Shown: positions 8,399 through 16,409 of the stretch, piece by piece
Numbering within the stretch: position 1 is the stretch's first letter
Layout of the letters: each line of letters begins with the position of its first letter
Source: Lysobacterales bacterium
Lineage (GTDB): Bacteria; Pseudomonadota; Gammaproteobacteria; Xanthomonadales; SZUA-36
Assembly: GCA_021648125.1 (NCBI GenBank)
Contig: JAKITK010000025.1
Location: 1-40,691, forward strand
DNA: 40,691 bases
Direction: 5' to 3'
Notes under the pieces: model-generated
What the model was told of the DNA's origin: nothing
The model's input: only the letters and a program-made list of their open reading frames with translations
Database searches by the model: none
Position numbers and translations under genes: made by a program

Positions 8399-9220
8399 TT
8401 ATAAATTAAAATAACAAATTACATCGGCGATGGTAACGCTTCCATTAAGATTGCAGTCTGGTTGGCCAGATGCTAATACTGGTGCGCCAGCGTTCAACTC
8501 GTTGAACAGTGTAATTACATCAGCGATCGAAAGGTTTCCGTTACCGTTGGCATCACCAATCAGTAATGCCCCAACTGCCTGTGTCCGGTTGGAAACATAC
8601 TCATCAAAAAGCGATCTGCCAGTAAAACCGCCTAAACCATTAGGGGCACCAAGGCGCACGGCTTCAATGCTGCCGCTACCGGGGGTGAAGGTTGCACTAA
8701 CCGGATCGCTAGTTGCATCTGCATTTACCCAGAAATTACCAGTTGTTCCGCTTTCCCAGGCAAACTCGACCAGGTTCCAACCCGAAGCTGCTGCTACGGC
8801 AGCACTGCCACCGCCTATAGCACTAGCATCAATTGTGATATTGGTTCCATCGTAGCTAATAACAATAGCTTCGCTTGCCGCAGCAGTATCAGCGTAGGCA
8901 ACAAAAATATCAGTACTGCCAGTGCCGCTAAAGTCTGGAAGGAAATAGAAGTGCCCAACAAAACTGGTTTCAGCTGCCGGGCTATCATCCTGAACATGCC
9001 CGGTGCCGGTTACTTCCAGCCCGCAGAAGCCTTTGACTCTGGAAACTGAGTTACTTGGGTCATTGGGATTAATCGCACCAGTTGCGCCACCTAGCCATGC
9101 AGCTGTGTTACATGTAGTGCCGCTCGATGTGGCAAAGCCGGTGGATGCAAATAGCATTCCCAAGGTCAGTATAAAAGCGTTAATAAAGCCCATTTGTTGG
9201 GAGTTTGTCTTAGTCTTCAT
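8399..9220 (-). CDS. Secreted LamG-like protein with C-terminal dockerin domain
   Basis: 273 residues from the ATG at 9220, preferred over the upstream ATG at 9250 because AGGAAG lies 6-7 nt before it and the protein then begins directly with a signal peptide (MKTKTNSQQMGFINAFILTL... FATSS). The middle part (about 30-205) looks like a concanavalin/LamG-like beta-sandwich (FVGHFYFLPDFSG, NLVEFAWESG, GNFWVNADA). The last 54 residues are a type I dockerin-like module with two calcium-loop repeats, DANGNGNLSIAD and DCNLNGSVTIAD, each following D-x-N-x-x-G-x(5)-D. Placed immediately upstream of a cohesin-like surface protein, it is a plausible ligand of that protein. Binding target of the lectin-like part is unknown. 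Confidence 0.82.
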   Translation of the reverse strand: MKTKTNSQQMGFINAFILTLGMLFASTGFATSSGTTCNTAAWLGGATGAINPNDPSNSVSRVKGFCGLEVTGTGHVQDDSPAAETSFVGHFYFLPDFSGTGSTDIFVAYADTAAASEAIVISYDGTNITIDASAIGGGSAAVAAASGWNLVEFAWESGTTGNFWVNADATSDPVSATFTPGSGSIEAVRLGAPNGLGGFTGRSLFDEYVSNRTQAVGALLIGDANGNGNLSIADVITLFNELNAGAPVLASGQPDCNLNGSVTIADVICYFNL

Positions 9221-9250
9221 AAATTTTCTTCCTATTTGTGTTGTACACAT

Positions 9251-10008
9251 CCTTGTAGCGGCACTGTTACGCCTTAAAGCGTAATATATAATATCACATG
9301 CTTAAAGAAATTTATATTATCACATGCATGAAGAATTAAATACTGATAAAATCTATTTTATATTTTATAAGTGTCTTATAGTTGTCTTTATGTCTTTAGT
9401 CTTTGTCTTTGTCTTTATAAACGCCCTTACATTTTTATTTATTCAAAATTTATTCAAAACTATCTAGCAAATATAGGTTCGACAATAAATTCATATGCGC
9501 CTGCCTATATCCCAAGCTGATTAATGAAGGTCTTGGCACTCCATTAAAATCAACTCTGATGTCAAAACCATTATATATCCTGAAAAAGTTGATAAACACC
9601 TGACTCGATTCCACTATCAATAGCAGGTGACTGAACTGGTGCATTTTGTAATCGAAAATCAGTATTATTTAGTCTATGTAAGCAAGTTTTTTCCAACTAA
9701 TTAGTAGTATAGGTTGCGATGTGTCTTGGTGTATTCGTTATTGATGAACGGCGCACTCAGCCACCTAAACGGTATTTGTGATTCACATATTTTCACAATA
9801 TGGTTTAACGGCGGTACTACTTGCCTGCGGAGTCATGCGGTGCTCCAGCGTCATGAAGAATTTCATCCTCATTCAGACAACTACAGCTATGAATTTCTTT
9901 AGTTGTATCGAGCCAGCTTATGGTAGTATCATGCACGCGTTAATCCAGTCACACTTGTTTAGTTCTTGTTTAGTTTGTCAAACACTCAAAAAATATGGAG
10001 TTTTAAAT
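9251..10008. promoter_or_regulatory. 758-bp divergent intergenic region with short repeats
   Basis: No credible gene. Next to the dockerin gene, two imperfect tandem units (9273-9300 and 9301-9326) each start CTTAAAG and end ATCACATG, a candidate regulator-binding array. At 9383-9416 GTCTTT occurs five times. The segment from about 9840 to 10008 is homologous to the upstream regions of the next two DUF285 genes (ATGAAGAATTTxATCCTCA, then ACACTTGTTTAGT, then ACTCAAAAAATATGGAG), so it carries the shared promoter/leader of that gene family. Confidence 0.6.
9273..9326. repeat. Two imperfect 26-28 bp tandem units upstream of the dockerin gene
   Basis: Unit one (9273-9300) and unit two (9301-9326) share CTTAAAG at the start and ATCACATG at the end, with an AT-rich middle of differing length; a third, decayed start follows (CATGAAG). 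Lying 53-106 bp upstream of the dockerin start on the minus strand, it may be a promoter element or operator array. Confidence 0.55.
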
Positions 10009-11748
10009 ATGCCTAGGAAGACTCTTGCGATATTAATAAGCATATGCTTTATAAGCCAAGTATATGCGGCCTCTGATAATGATTTTGTCATCACCATCAA
10101 GTCCGACAATAGCGGAAATTCCCTCTCCACCCAGTTCACTATTCCAACCACAGGCGTTGGTTATAACTACAATGTCGACTGTAACGATGACGGAATATTC
10201 GAGGCAGCTGCTCAGACCGGAAATTACACTTGCGATTATGGTGGTGCTGGCACGTATACCATCAGAATTGAAGACAACAGCGGTATAGGCACCGGTTTCC
10301 CCAGAATCTATTTCAATAACACCGCAGACAGGCGAAAAATAACCGCTATACTGCAATGGGGAAATGGAGCTTGGACGAGCATGGAAAGTGCTTTTTATGG
10401 TGCTGAAAACATGACCGTTGTGGCCACCGACTCACCTAACCTATCTGCAGTAACAAATATGTCACGAATGTTCCAGGGAGCCAGCTTGGCTAATCCTAAT
10501 ACCAGTAACTGGAATACCACCACAGTTACCGATATGAGCCGGATGTTTATGCGTGCAACTGTTGCTAACCCCGATACTAGCAACTGGAATACAGCGGCGG
10601 TCACCAATATGGAAGCCATTTTCGTCGCAACTGCGGCTAACCCTAATACCAGCGGCTGGGATACCGCAAATGTCACTAATATGAGTAATATGTTCGCTGG
10701 GGCAACTATAGCTAATCCTGATACCAGCAACTGGAATACCGCTGCAGTTACCAATATGGCTGGCATGTTCAGCGGCGCGACTGTGGCCAACCCTGACACC
10801 AGCGGTTGGGATACCGCAAAGGTTACGCTAATGTGGTTTATGTTTCGCAATGCAGCCGTTGCTAATCCTAATACCAGTAACTGGAATACCGCCGCAGTTA
10901 CTAATATGCAAGCTATGTTTCACAACGCGGATATAGCTAACCCTGACACCAGTGGCTGGGATACCACAAAGGTCACTAATATGAGTCAAATGTTCAGTTT
11001 CGCGCCTTTGGCTAACCCCAATACTAGTGGCTGGGATACCTCTGCAGTTACAAATATGAGTGCCATGTTCGTTTTCGCAGCTGTGGCGAATCCCGATACT
11101 GCTAATTGGAATACCGCCGCAGTGACCAATATGACTCAAATGTTCGCTAACGCGCCCTTAGCAAACCCTGATACAAGTGGCTGGAATACTGCCGCGGTTA
11201 TCGGTATGGCTTCAATGTTCAGACGCGCAAGCTTAGCAAACCCTGATACAAGTGGCTGGAATACCGCCGCAGTTACACGCATGAACTCAATGTTCGCTGA
11301 TGCAACTTCGGCAAACCCTAATACCAGTAACTGGAATACAGCAGCAGTTACGCGCATGAATGTCATGTTTTTTAACGCAACTTCGGCAAATCCTGATACT
11401 AGCAGTTGGGATACCGCGGCAGTTACCACTATGGAATTAATGTTCGCCGAGGCAACTTCAGCCAACCCTGATACCAGTAACTGGAATATCTCGCTGGTAA
11501 CCGACATGGGTCTTATGTTTTCCGGGGTAGCACTACCATCGAGTGATTATGATGCACTGCTCATCGGATTTAATAATCAGGGCGTACAAAGCAGTGTTGT
11601 GTTTGATGGTGGTAGTAGCCAGGTATGTAGCACAGAGGGGAGGACTGCCAAGGATAGTTTAATCAGCTCGAATGGCTGGATAATTAGCGACGGGGGTATC
11701 TGTAGTGAGATAGACTTCATATTTAGCAGCAACTTTGAAAGCCTGTGA
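10009..11748 (+). CDS. DUF285/BspA-like repeat protein, copy 1 (14 repeats)
   Basis: 579 residues from the ATG at 10009, chosen over upstream starts because GGAG lies 8 nt before it, a signal peptide follows directly (MPRKTLAILISICFISQVYA), and both paralogues start at the matching place. A non-repeat head (about 21-160) has the acidic segment VDCNDDGIFEAAAQTGNY and YGAENMTVVATDSPNLSAVT. Then come 14 units of 25 residues (10489-11535; unit 2 has 24), pattern ANP(D/N)TS-x-W-(N/D)TAAVT-x-M-x-x-MF. This is the DUF285 'BspA/Mycoplasma lipoprotein' repeat, leucine-rich-repeat-like. The tail ends FIFSSNFESL. Flanks outside the repeats total 230 residues, as in copy 2. Probably an exported, surface-exposed binding protein; its ligand is unknown. 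Confidence 0.9.
   Translation: MPRKTLAILISICFISQVYAASDNDFVITIKSDNSGNSLSTQFTIPTTGVGYNYNVDCNDDGIFEAAAQTGNYTCDYGGAGTYTIRIEDNSGIGTGFPRIYFNNTADRRKITAILQWGNGAWTSMESAFYGAENMTVVATDSPNLSAVTNMSRMFQGASLANPNTSNWNTTTVTDMSRMFMRATVANPDTSNWNTAAVTNMEAIFVATAANPNTSGWDTANVTNMSNMFAGATIANPDTSNWNTAAVTNMAGMFSGATVANPDTSGWDTAKVTLMWFMFRNAAVANPNTSNWNTAAVTNMQAMFHNADIANPDTSGWDTTKVTNMSQMFSFAPLANPNTSGWDTSAVTNMSAMFVFAAVANPDTANWNTAAVTNMTQMFANAPLANPDTSGWNTAAVIGMASMFRRASLANPDTSGWNTAAVTRMNSMFADATSANPNTSNWNTAAVTRMNVMFFNATSANPDTSSWDTAAVTTMELMFAEATSANPDTSNWNISLVTDMGLMFSGVALPSSDYDALLIGFNNQGVQSSVVFDGGSSQVCSTEGRTAKDSLISSNGWIISDGGICSEIDFIFSSNFESL
10489..11535 (+). repeat. 75-bp coding tandem repeat array, 14 units
   Basis: Fourteen in-frame units, thirteen of 75 bp and one of 72 bp (1047 bp total), encode the DUF285 repeats of copy 1. 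Neighbouring units differ by many synonymous changes, so the array is not freshly homogenised overall, though shared words such as TGGAATACxGCxGCAGTTAC recur. Confidence 0.92.
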
Positions 11749-11932
11749 TTATGAAATCGTTAATCTCAATTTGGATCCGTACTCCAGCTTCATGAAGAAT
11801 TTTATCCTCACTCACTCAGACAGCTGCAGTTATGGGTTCTTTAACTGTACAATGCCAGCTTATGATGCGTCGCGCTAACCCAATCACACTTGTTTAGTTT
11901 GTCAAACACTCAAAAAATATGGAGTTTTAAAT
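11749..11932. promoter_or_regulatory. Duplicated spacer/leader before DUF285 copy 2
   Basis: 184 bp. The first part (TGATTATGAAATCGTTAATC) matches the DNA after copy 2. The rest (CTTCATGAAGAATTTTATCC, ACACTTGTTTAGTTTGTC, CAAAAAATATGGAGTTTTAA) matches the leader of copy 1 almost base for base near the start codon. The duplication unit is therefore gene plus about 150 bp of 5' DNA. Confidence 0.75.
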
Positions 11933-14047
11933 ATGCCTAGGATGACTCTTGCGGTATTAATAAGCATATGCTTTATAAGCCAAGTATATGCGGCATCTGA
12001 TAGTGATTTTGTCATCACCATCAAAACCGATAATGCTGGGACTTCTAACTCGACCCGATTCATTATTCCAACCACCGGCAGTGGTTACAACTACAATGTC
12101 GACTGTAACGATGACGGAATATTCGAGGCAGCTGCTCAGACCGGAAATTACACTTGCGATTATGGTGGTGCTGGCTCGTATACCATCAGAATTGCAGATA
12201 ACAGCGGTTTTGGCACTGGTTTTCCCAGAATCTATTTTAATAACACCGCAGACAGTCGCAAAATAACCGCTATACTGCAGTGGGGAAATGGGGCCTGGAC
12301 GAGTATGGAAAGGGCTTTTTATGGTGCTGAAAACATGACTGTTGTGGCCACCGACTCACCTGACCTATCTGCAGTAACCAGTATGTCACGAATGTTTCAG
12401 AGAGCCAGCCTGGCTAATCCTGATACTAGCAACTGGAATACCACCACAGTTATCGATATGAGCTCTTTATTCAGTGGTGCAACTGTGGCTAATCCTGATA
12501 CCAGTGGCTGGAGTACCGCAAATGTAACTAATATGAACAACATGTTCAGTGGTGCAACTGTGGCTAATCCTGATACCAGTGGCTGGAGTACCGCAAATGT
12601 CACAACAATGAGTAGTATGTTCAACGGCGCAATTGTGGCCAACCCGGACACCAGTGCTTGGAGCACCGCAATGGTTACGCAGATGGGGAGCATGTTTCGC
12701 AGGACAGACGCGGCTAACCCTAATACCAGCAACTGGAATACCGCTGCAGTTACCAGTATGGCTCAAATGTTCAGCGAGGCGGATGTGGCTAACCCGGATA
12801 CCAGTAGCTGGAATACCGTAAATGTCATTAATATGAGTCACATGTTCAGTTTCGCGCCCTTTGCTAATCCCGACACCAGTGGCTGGGATACAGCTGCAGT
12901 TACCAATATGGATAGCATGTTCAATTTTGCAACTGCGGCGAACCCTAATACCAGCGGCTGGAATACCGCCGCAACTACCAATATGACTAATCTGTTCAGG
13001 GGCGCGTCCTTAGCTAACCCCAATACCAGCAACTGGGATACTGCCGCAGTTACATCTATGGCTGCAATGTTCAGTGGCGCACTCCTAGCTAATCCCAATA
13101 CCAGCAACTGGAATACTGCCGCGGTTACCAACATGGCTGCAATGTTCAATGGCGCACTCCTAGCTAACCCGAACACCAGTAACTGGAACACTTCTGCAGT
13201 GACTAATATGAATCAAATGTTCGCTCGCATAACTTCAAACCCTGATACCAGCGGTTGGAATACAGCAGCAGTTACGCGTATGAGCGGAATGTTCTTTGAG
13301 GCAAGCTCAGTCAACCCTGATACCAGCAACTGGAATACAGCCGCAGTTACGCGTATGAACTCGATGTTCGAGGGTGCAACGGCGGCAAATCCTAATACCA
13401 GTAATTGGAATACAGCGGCAGTTACGCGTATGGACGAAATGTTCCGTTATGCAACTTCTGCAAATCCTACTACCAGCGGTTGGAATACAGCGGCAGTTAC
13501 CAACATGGATTTAATGTTCAGTGGCGCAACTTCAGCCAACCCGAATACCGGCGGTTGGGATACAGCGGCAGTTATCAGCATGAATCTAATGTTCAGTGGC
13601 GCAACTTCAGCCAACCCAAATACCAGCAACTGGAATACAGCGGCAGTTACGCGCATGACTGGCGTGTTCAATGAGGCAGCTTCAGCCAACCCTGATACCA
13701 GCAACTGGAATACAGCGGCAGTTACCAATATGCGGGGCATGTTTCGTAACGCAACTTCAGCCAACCCTGATACCAGTAACTGGAATATCTCGCTGGTAAC
13801 CGACATGGGTCTTATGTTTTCCGGGGTAGCGCTACCATCAAGCTCCTATGATGCACTGCTAATCGGATTTAGTAATCAGAGCGTACAAAGCAATGTTATG
13901 TTTGACGGTGGTAGTAGCCAGGTATGTAGCACAGAGGGGAGAGATGCCAAGGATAGTTTAATCAGCTCGAATAGCTGGGTAATTAGTGACGGGGGTATCT
14001 GTAGTGAGATAGACTTCATATTTAGCAGCAGCTTTGAAAACCTCTGA
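11933..14047 (+). CDS. DUF285/BspA-like repeat protein, copy 2 (19 repeats)
   Basis: 704 residues; the ATG has GGAG 8 nt before it. Signal peptide MPRMTLAVLISICFISQVYA. The head and tail are nearly identical to copy 1 (for example DCNDDGIFEAAAQTGNYTCD, WISLVTDM-type last unit, VCSTEGR, end FIFSSSFENL). Between them lie 19 repeats (12413-13834, 474 residues; unit 11 has 24). The sequence outside the repeats again totals 230 residues, so copies 1 and 2 differ in length by exactly five repeat units (125 residues). Individual units vary most at the positions after VT-x-M, the likely exposed face. Function as for copy 1: exported repeat protein, partner unknown. Confidence 0.9.
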   Translation: MPRMTLAVLISICFISQVYAASDSDFVITIKTDNAGTSNSTRFIIPTTGSGYNYNVDCNDDGIFEAAAQTGNYTCDYGGAGSYTIRIADNSGFGTGFPRIYFNNTADSRKITAILQWGNGAWTSMERAFYGAENMTVVATDSPDLSAVTSMSRMFQRASLANPDTSNWNTTTVIDMSSLFSGATVANPDTSGWSTANVTNMNNMFSGATVANPDTSGWSTANVTTMSSMFNGAIVANPDTSAWSTAMVTQMGSMFRRTDAANPNTSNWNTAAVTSMAQMFSEADVANPDTSSWNTVNVINMSHMFSFAPFANPDTSGWDTAAVTNMDSMFNFATAANPNTSGWNTAATTNMTNLFRGASLANPNTSNWDTAAVTSMAAMFSGALLANPNTSNWNTAAVTNMAAMFNGALLANPNTSNWNTSAVTNMNQMFARITSNPDTSGWNTAAVTRMSGMFFEASSVNPDTSNWNTAAVTRMNSMFEGATAANPNTSNWNTAAVTRMDEMFRYATSANPTTSGWNTAAVTNMDLMFSGATSANPNTGGWDTAAVISMNLMFSGATSANPNTSNWNTAAVTRMTGVFNEAASANPDTSNWNTAAVTNMRGMFRNATSANPDTSNWNISLVTDMGLMFSGVALPSSSYDALLIGFSNQSVQSNVMFDGGSSQVCSTEGRDAKDSLISSNSWVISDGGICSEIDFIFSSSFENL
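12413..13834 (+). repeat. 75-bp coding tandem repeat array, 19 units
   Basis: 1422 bp in frame: eighteen 75-bp units and one 72-bp unit. Units 2-3 (GWSTANVT) and units 9-10 (MFSGALL/MFNGALL) are close local pairs, and units 15-16 share MFSGATSANP, pointing to recent local duplications inside the array. Confidence 0.92.
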
Positions 14048-14259
14048 TTCTGAAACTGTTAATCTCGATTTGGATTCGTACTTCAGCTTCATGAAGAATT
14101 TTATCCTCATTCAGACAGCTGCAGTTAGGGTTCTTTAACTGTGTAGTGCCAGCTTATGGTAGTATCATGCACCGCGCTAGCCCAATCCCCAATCACACTC
14201 ATCACACTCAATCACACTTGTTTAGTTAGTCCAACTCTCAAGAAAGAATGGAATTTATT
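14048..14259. promoter_or_regulatory. Duplicated spacer/leader before DUF285 copy 3
   Basis: About 210 bp homologous to the two earlier leaders (TTCATGAAGAATTTTATCCT, GCCAGCTTATGGTAGTATCA, ACACTTGTTTAGTTAGTC). It is lengthened by a short expansion of an AATCACACTC-like word at about 14186-14216. The SD is weaker here (AATGGAATTT instead of ATGGAGTTTT), so copy 3 may be translated less. Confidence 0.7.
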
Positions 14260-15549
14260 ATGCTCAGAAAGACTCTGACGATACTAATCGGTATATGCGC
14301 TATAACCCAAGTATATGCGGCATCTGATAGTGATTTTGTCATCACCATCAAGTCCGATAATACTGGGGTTTCTACCTCCACCCAGTTCACTATTCCAACC
14401 ACCGGCAGTGGTTACAACTACAATGTCGACTGTGACGATGACGGAGTATTCGAGGCAACTGCTCTGGCCGGGAATTACACTTGCGATTATGGTGGTGCTG
14501 GCTCGTATACCATCAGAATTGCAGACAACAGCGGTTTAGGTACTGGCTTCCCCAGAATCTATTTCAATAACACCGCAGACAGGCAAAAAATCACCGCTAT
14601 ACTGCAGTGGGGAAATGGGGCTTGGACAAGCATGGAAAGAGCTTTTTATGGTGCTGAAAACATGACTGTTGTGGCCACCGACTCACCTGATCTATCTGCA
14701 GTAACACGTCTGTCACGGATGCTTCAGAGAGCCAGCCTGGCTAATCCTGATACTAGCAACTGGAATACAGCGGCAGTTACGCGTATGGATTACATGTTCG
14801 ATTTCGCAACCGCGGCAAACCCTGATACCAGCAACTGGAATACAGCGGCAGTTACGAATCTGGGCTTCATGTTCAGTTTCGCAACCGCGGCAAACCCAGA
14901 TACCAGTGGTTGGGATACCACAAATGTCACTAATATGAGTGGTATGTTCAATAGAGCAACCGCGGCAAACCCTGATACCAGCAACTGGAATACAGCGGCA
15001 GTTACGGGTATGAGCTTCATGTTCAGTTTCGCAACCGCGGCAAACCCTGATACCAGTGGTTGGGATACCACAAATGTCACTAATATGATTGGTATGTTCA
15101 GTTTCACAACCGCGGCAAACCCAGATACCAGTGATTGGGATATCGCAAATGTCACTGATATGAGAAATATGTTCAATAGAGCAACCGCGGCAAACCCTGA
15201 TACCAGTGGTTGGGATACCGCAAATGTCACTAGAATGAATAGTATGTTCAATGGCGCAACCGCGGCAAACCCTGATACCAGCAGCTGGAATATCTCGCTG
15301 GTAAGCAATATGGCTTTTATGTTTTCCGAGGTAACGCTACCATCGAGTGATTATGACGCCCTGCTCATCGGATTTAATAATCAGAGCGTACAAAGCAATG
15401 TCAATTTTGATGGCGGCAACAGCCGTGCATGTAGCACAGAGGGGAGGGATGCCAGGGATAGTTTAATCAGTTCGAATGGCTGGATAATTAGCGACGGGGG
15501 TATCGGTAACTGTAACCACATATTTAACAGCAGCTTTGAGAGCCTCTGA
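14260..15549 (+). CDS. DUF285/BspA-like repeat protein, copy 3 (8 repeats)
   Basis: 429 residues from the ATG at 14260, the position matching the starts of copies 1 and 2; an in-frame ATG at 14248 would add MEFI and lacks a better SD. Signal peptide MLRKTLTILIGICAITQVYA. Head and tail are conserved (VDCDDDGVFEATALAGNY; ACSTEGRDARDSLISSNGW) and total 229 residues. Eight exact 25-residue repeats occupy 14740-15339. Units 2-3 and 4-5 form a near-identical 50-residue pair alternating SNWNTAAVT and SGWDTTNVT. The C-terminus is HIFNSSFESL, the same end motif as the other copies but with GNCN replacing CSEID. Confidence 0.9.
   Translation: MLRKTLTILIGICAITQVYAASDSDFVITIKSDNTGVSTSTQFTIPTTGSGYNYNVDCDDDGVFEATALAGNYTCDYGGAGSYTIRIADNSGLGTGFPRIYFNNTADRQKITAILQWGNGAWTSMERAFYGAENMTVVATDSPDLSAVTRLSRMLQRASLANPDTSNWNTAAVTRMDYMFDFATAANPDTSNWNTAAVTNLGFMFSFATAANPDTSGWDTTNVTNMSGMFNRATAANPDTSNWNTAAVTGMSFMFSFATAANPDTSGWDTTNVTNMIGMFSFTTAANPDTSDWDIANVTDMRNMFNRATAANPDTSGWDTANVTRMNSMFNGATAANPDTSSWNISLVSNMAFMFSEVTLPSSDYDALLIGFNNQSVQSNVNFDGGNSRACSTEGRDARDSLISSNGWIISDGGIGNCNHIFNSSFESL
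14740..15339 (+). repeat. 75-bp coding tandem repeat array, 8 units
   Basis: Exactly 600 bp. The segment at about 14871-14945 recurs at about 15021-15095 with very few changes, so a 150-bp two-unit block has duplicated recently. Confidence 0.92.
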
Positions 15550-15583
15550 TTATGAAATAGTTAAGTGGCCAATATAACAACGC

Positions 15584-15635
15584 CACTACCGTAAAAAATT
15601 CCTATATGGTATCGATGCAGATATTTCAATCAAAT
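15584..15635 (+). pseudogene. Fragment of a second sulfotransferase-like gene
   Basis: The DNA encodes HYRKKFLYGIDADISI, clearly homologous to HYRQKVLYGIDEDISI of the intact gene at 16410-17315 (positions about 16602-16655). Third-codon bases differ at several sites, so this is an older paralogous remnant, not a fresh copy. A stop (TAA) lies three codons upstream in frame and similarity ends after about 17 codons. It sits 34 bp past the end of DUF285 copy 3, at the edge of the tandem duplication. Confidence 0.75.
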
Positions 15636-15750
15636 TAATTGGTGATGGTTTAGACTCAACTTGCAAATGTAGCGCATGCAGATCAGAATATAGCCCTAAG
15701 CAGCCTCATAAGCCTCCCAATCATTCTTAGCTCTTGCGTGGAACTAAAAT

Positions 15751-16357
15751 ATGAAAAACATACTAATTTTAAGCTTGATTCTACTACTGATATCCCCACC
15801 TACGGTGGCGCTAACATCTGACCCTGGATCTTTGCCCTTGGTGCAAATTGAGGTTCTGGAGTATCAGGGTGCCTTTATCATACCAAGTAGTCTATATGGA
15901 GAATCGCGGGCTGATGGTGCCGCCGGGCCAATGGAATATAACCCTGCCAATCACTCGCTTTTTTTCAGCGGCAATTTTACCCATGGTGCAGTGGCTGAAT
16001 TTTCGATTCCGGCGCTGGTCAATAGCACCGATGTAACGGCGCTGAATACCGGTGCTGTATTACAGAATTTCCGCAGAGTACTCCATCAAACTCCAGATTC
16101 AAACCCACAAAGAATTGACAGAGTAACCGGTCTGAAGCTATTTAACGGCAAGCTAATTGTAAATGGAGTGAGATTTTATGATGCTTCGGCTGACAATACC
16201 CATACTACCCTGGTAGTTGAAAATGCCAACGACCTAGCCAATAGCGCAATTTCAGGGTATTACCAATTACAGGGGGCGGCGCATATTGCTGGCTGGATAT
16301 AGGCTAACTAATGTTGTTCAAGACACACTGTTTTTGGATGGTTTTGAACCCAACTGA
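15751..16357 (+). pseudogene. Truncated/frameshifted secreted-protein gene
   Basis: The first 183 codons (15751-16302) are intact: signal peptide MKNILILSLILLLISPPTVA, then LEYQGAFIIPSSLYGES, MEYNPANHSLFFSGNF, VAEFSIPALVNS and YYQLQGAAHIAGWI. This pattern recalls a family of longer exported bacterial proteins of unknown function. After AGWI comes TAG. In the next reading frame the DNA encodes RLTNVVQDTLFLDGFEPN and stops at 16355-16357, i.e. a C-terminal LF-x-DGFE tag identical in type to that of the 939-residue protein. The simplest reading is an internal deletion with frameshift that joined the 5' part to the last codons. The N-terminal piece could still be expressed and exported. Confidence 0.7.
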
Positions 16358-16409
16358 TAATTATTCTAGTCTTGCGCCAACTCTAGCTGTTTTTGGAAGT
16401 TATTGAACA

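Noticed and set aside
9450-9644. 64-codon minus-strand frame
   Set aside because: No SD, no recognisable sequence, in AT-rich DNA where such frames are expected by chance.
10395-13806. Long minus-strand open frames within the DUF285 genes (LVSGLATVAPLNM-type repeats)
   Set aside because: They are antisense reflections of the 75-bp coding repeats, without SD or signal; the plus-strand proteins explain the DNA.
10489-15339. CRISPR-like regular repeats
   Set aside because: Period of 75 bp is in frame, with no constant short repeat alternating with unique spacers, and it encodes a known protein repeat.
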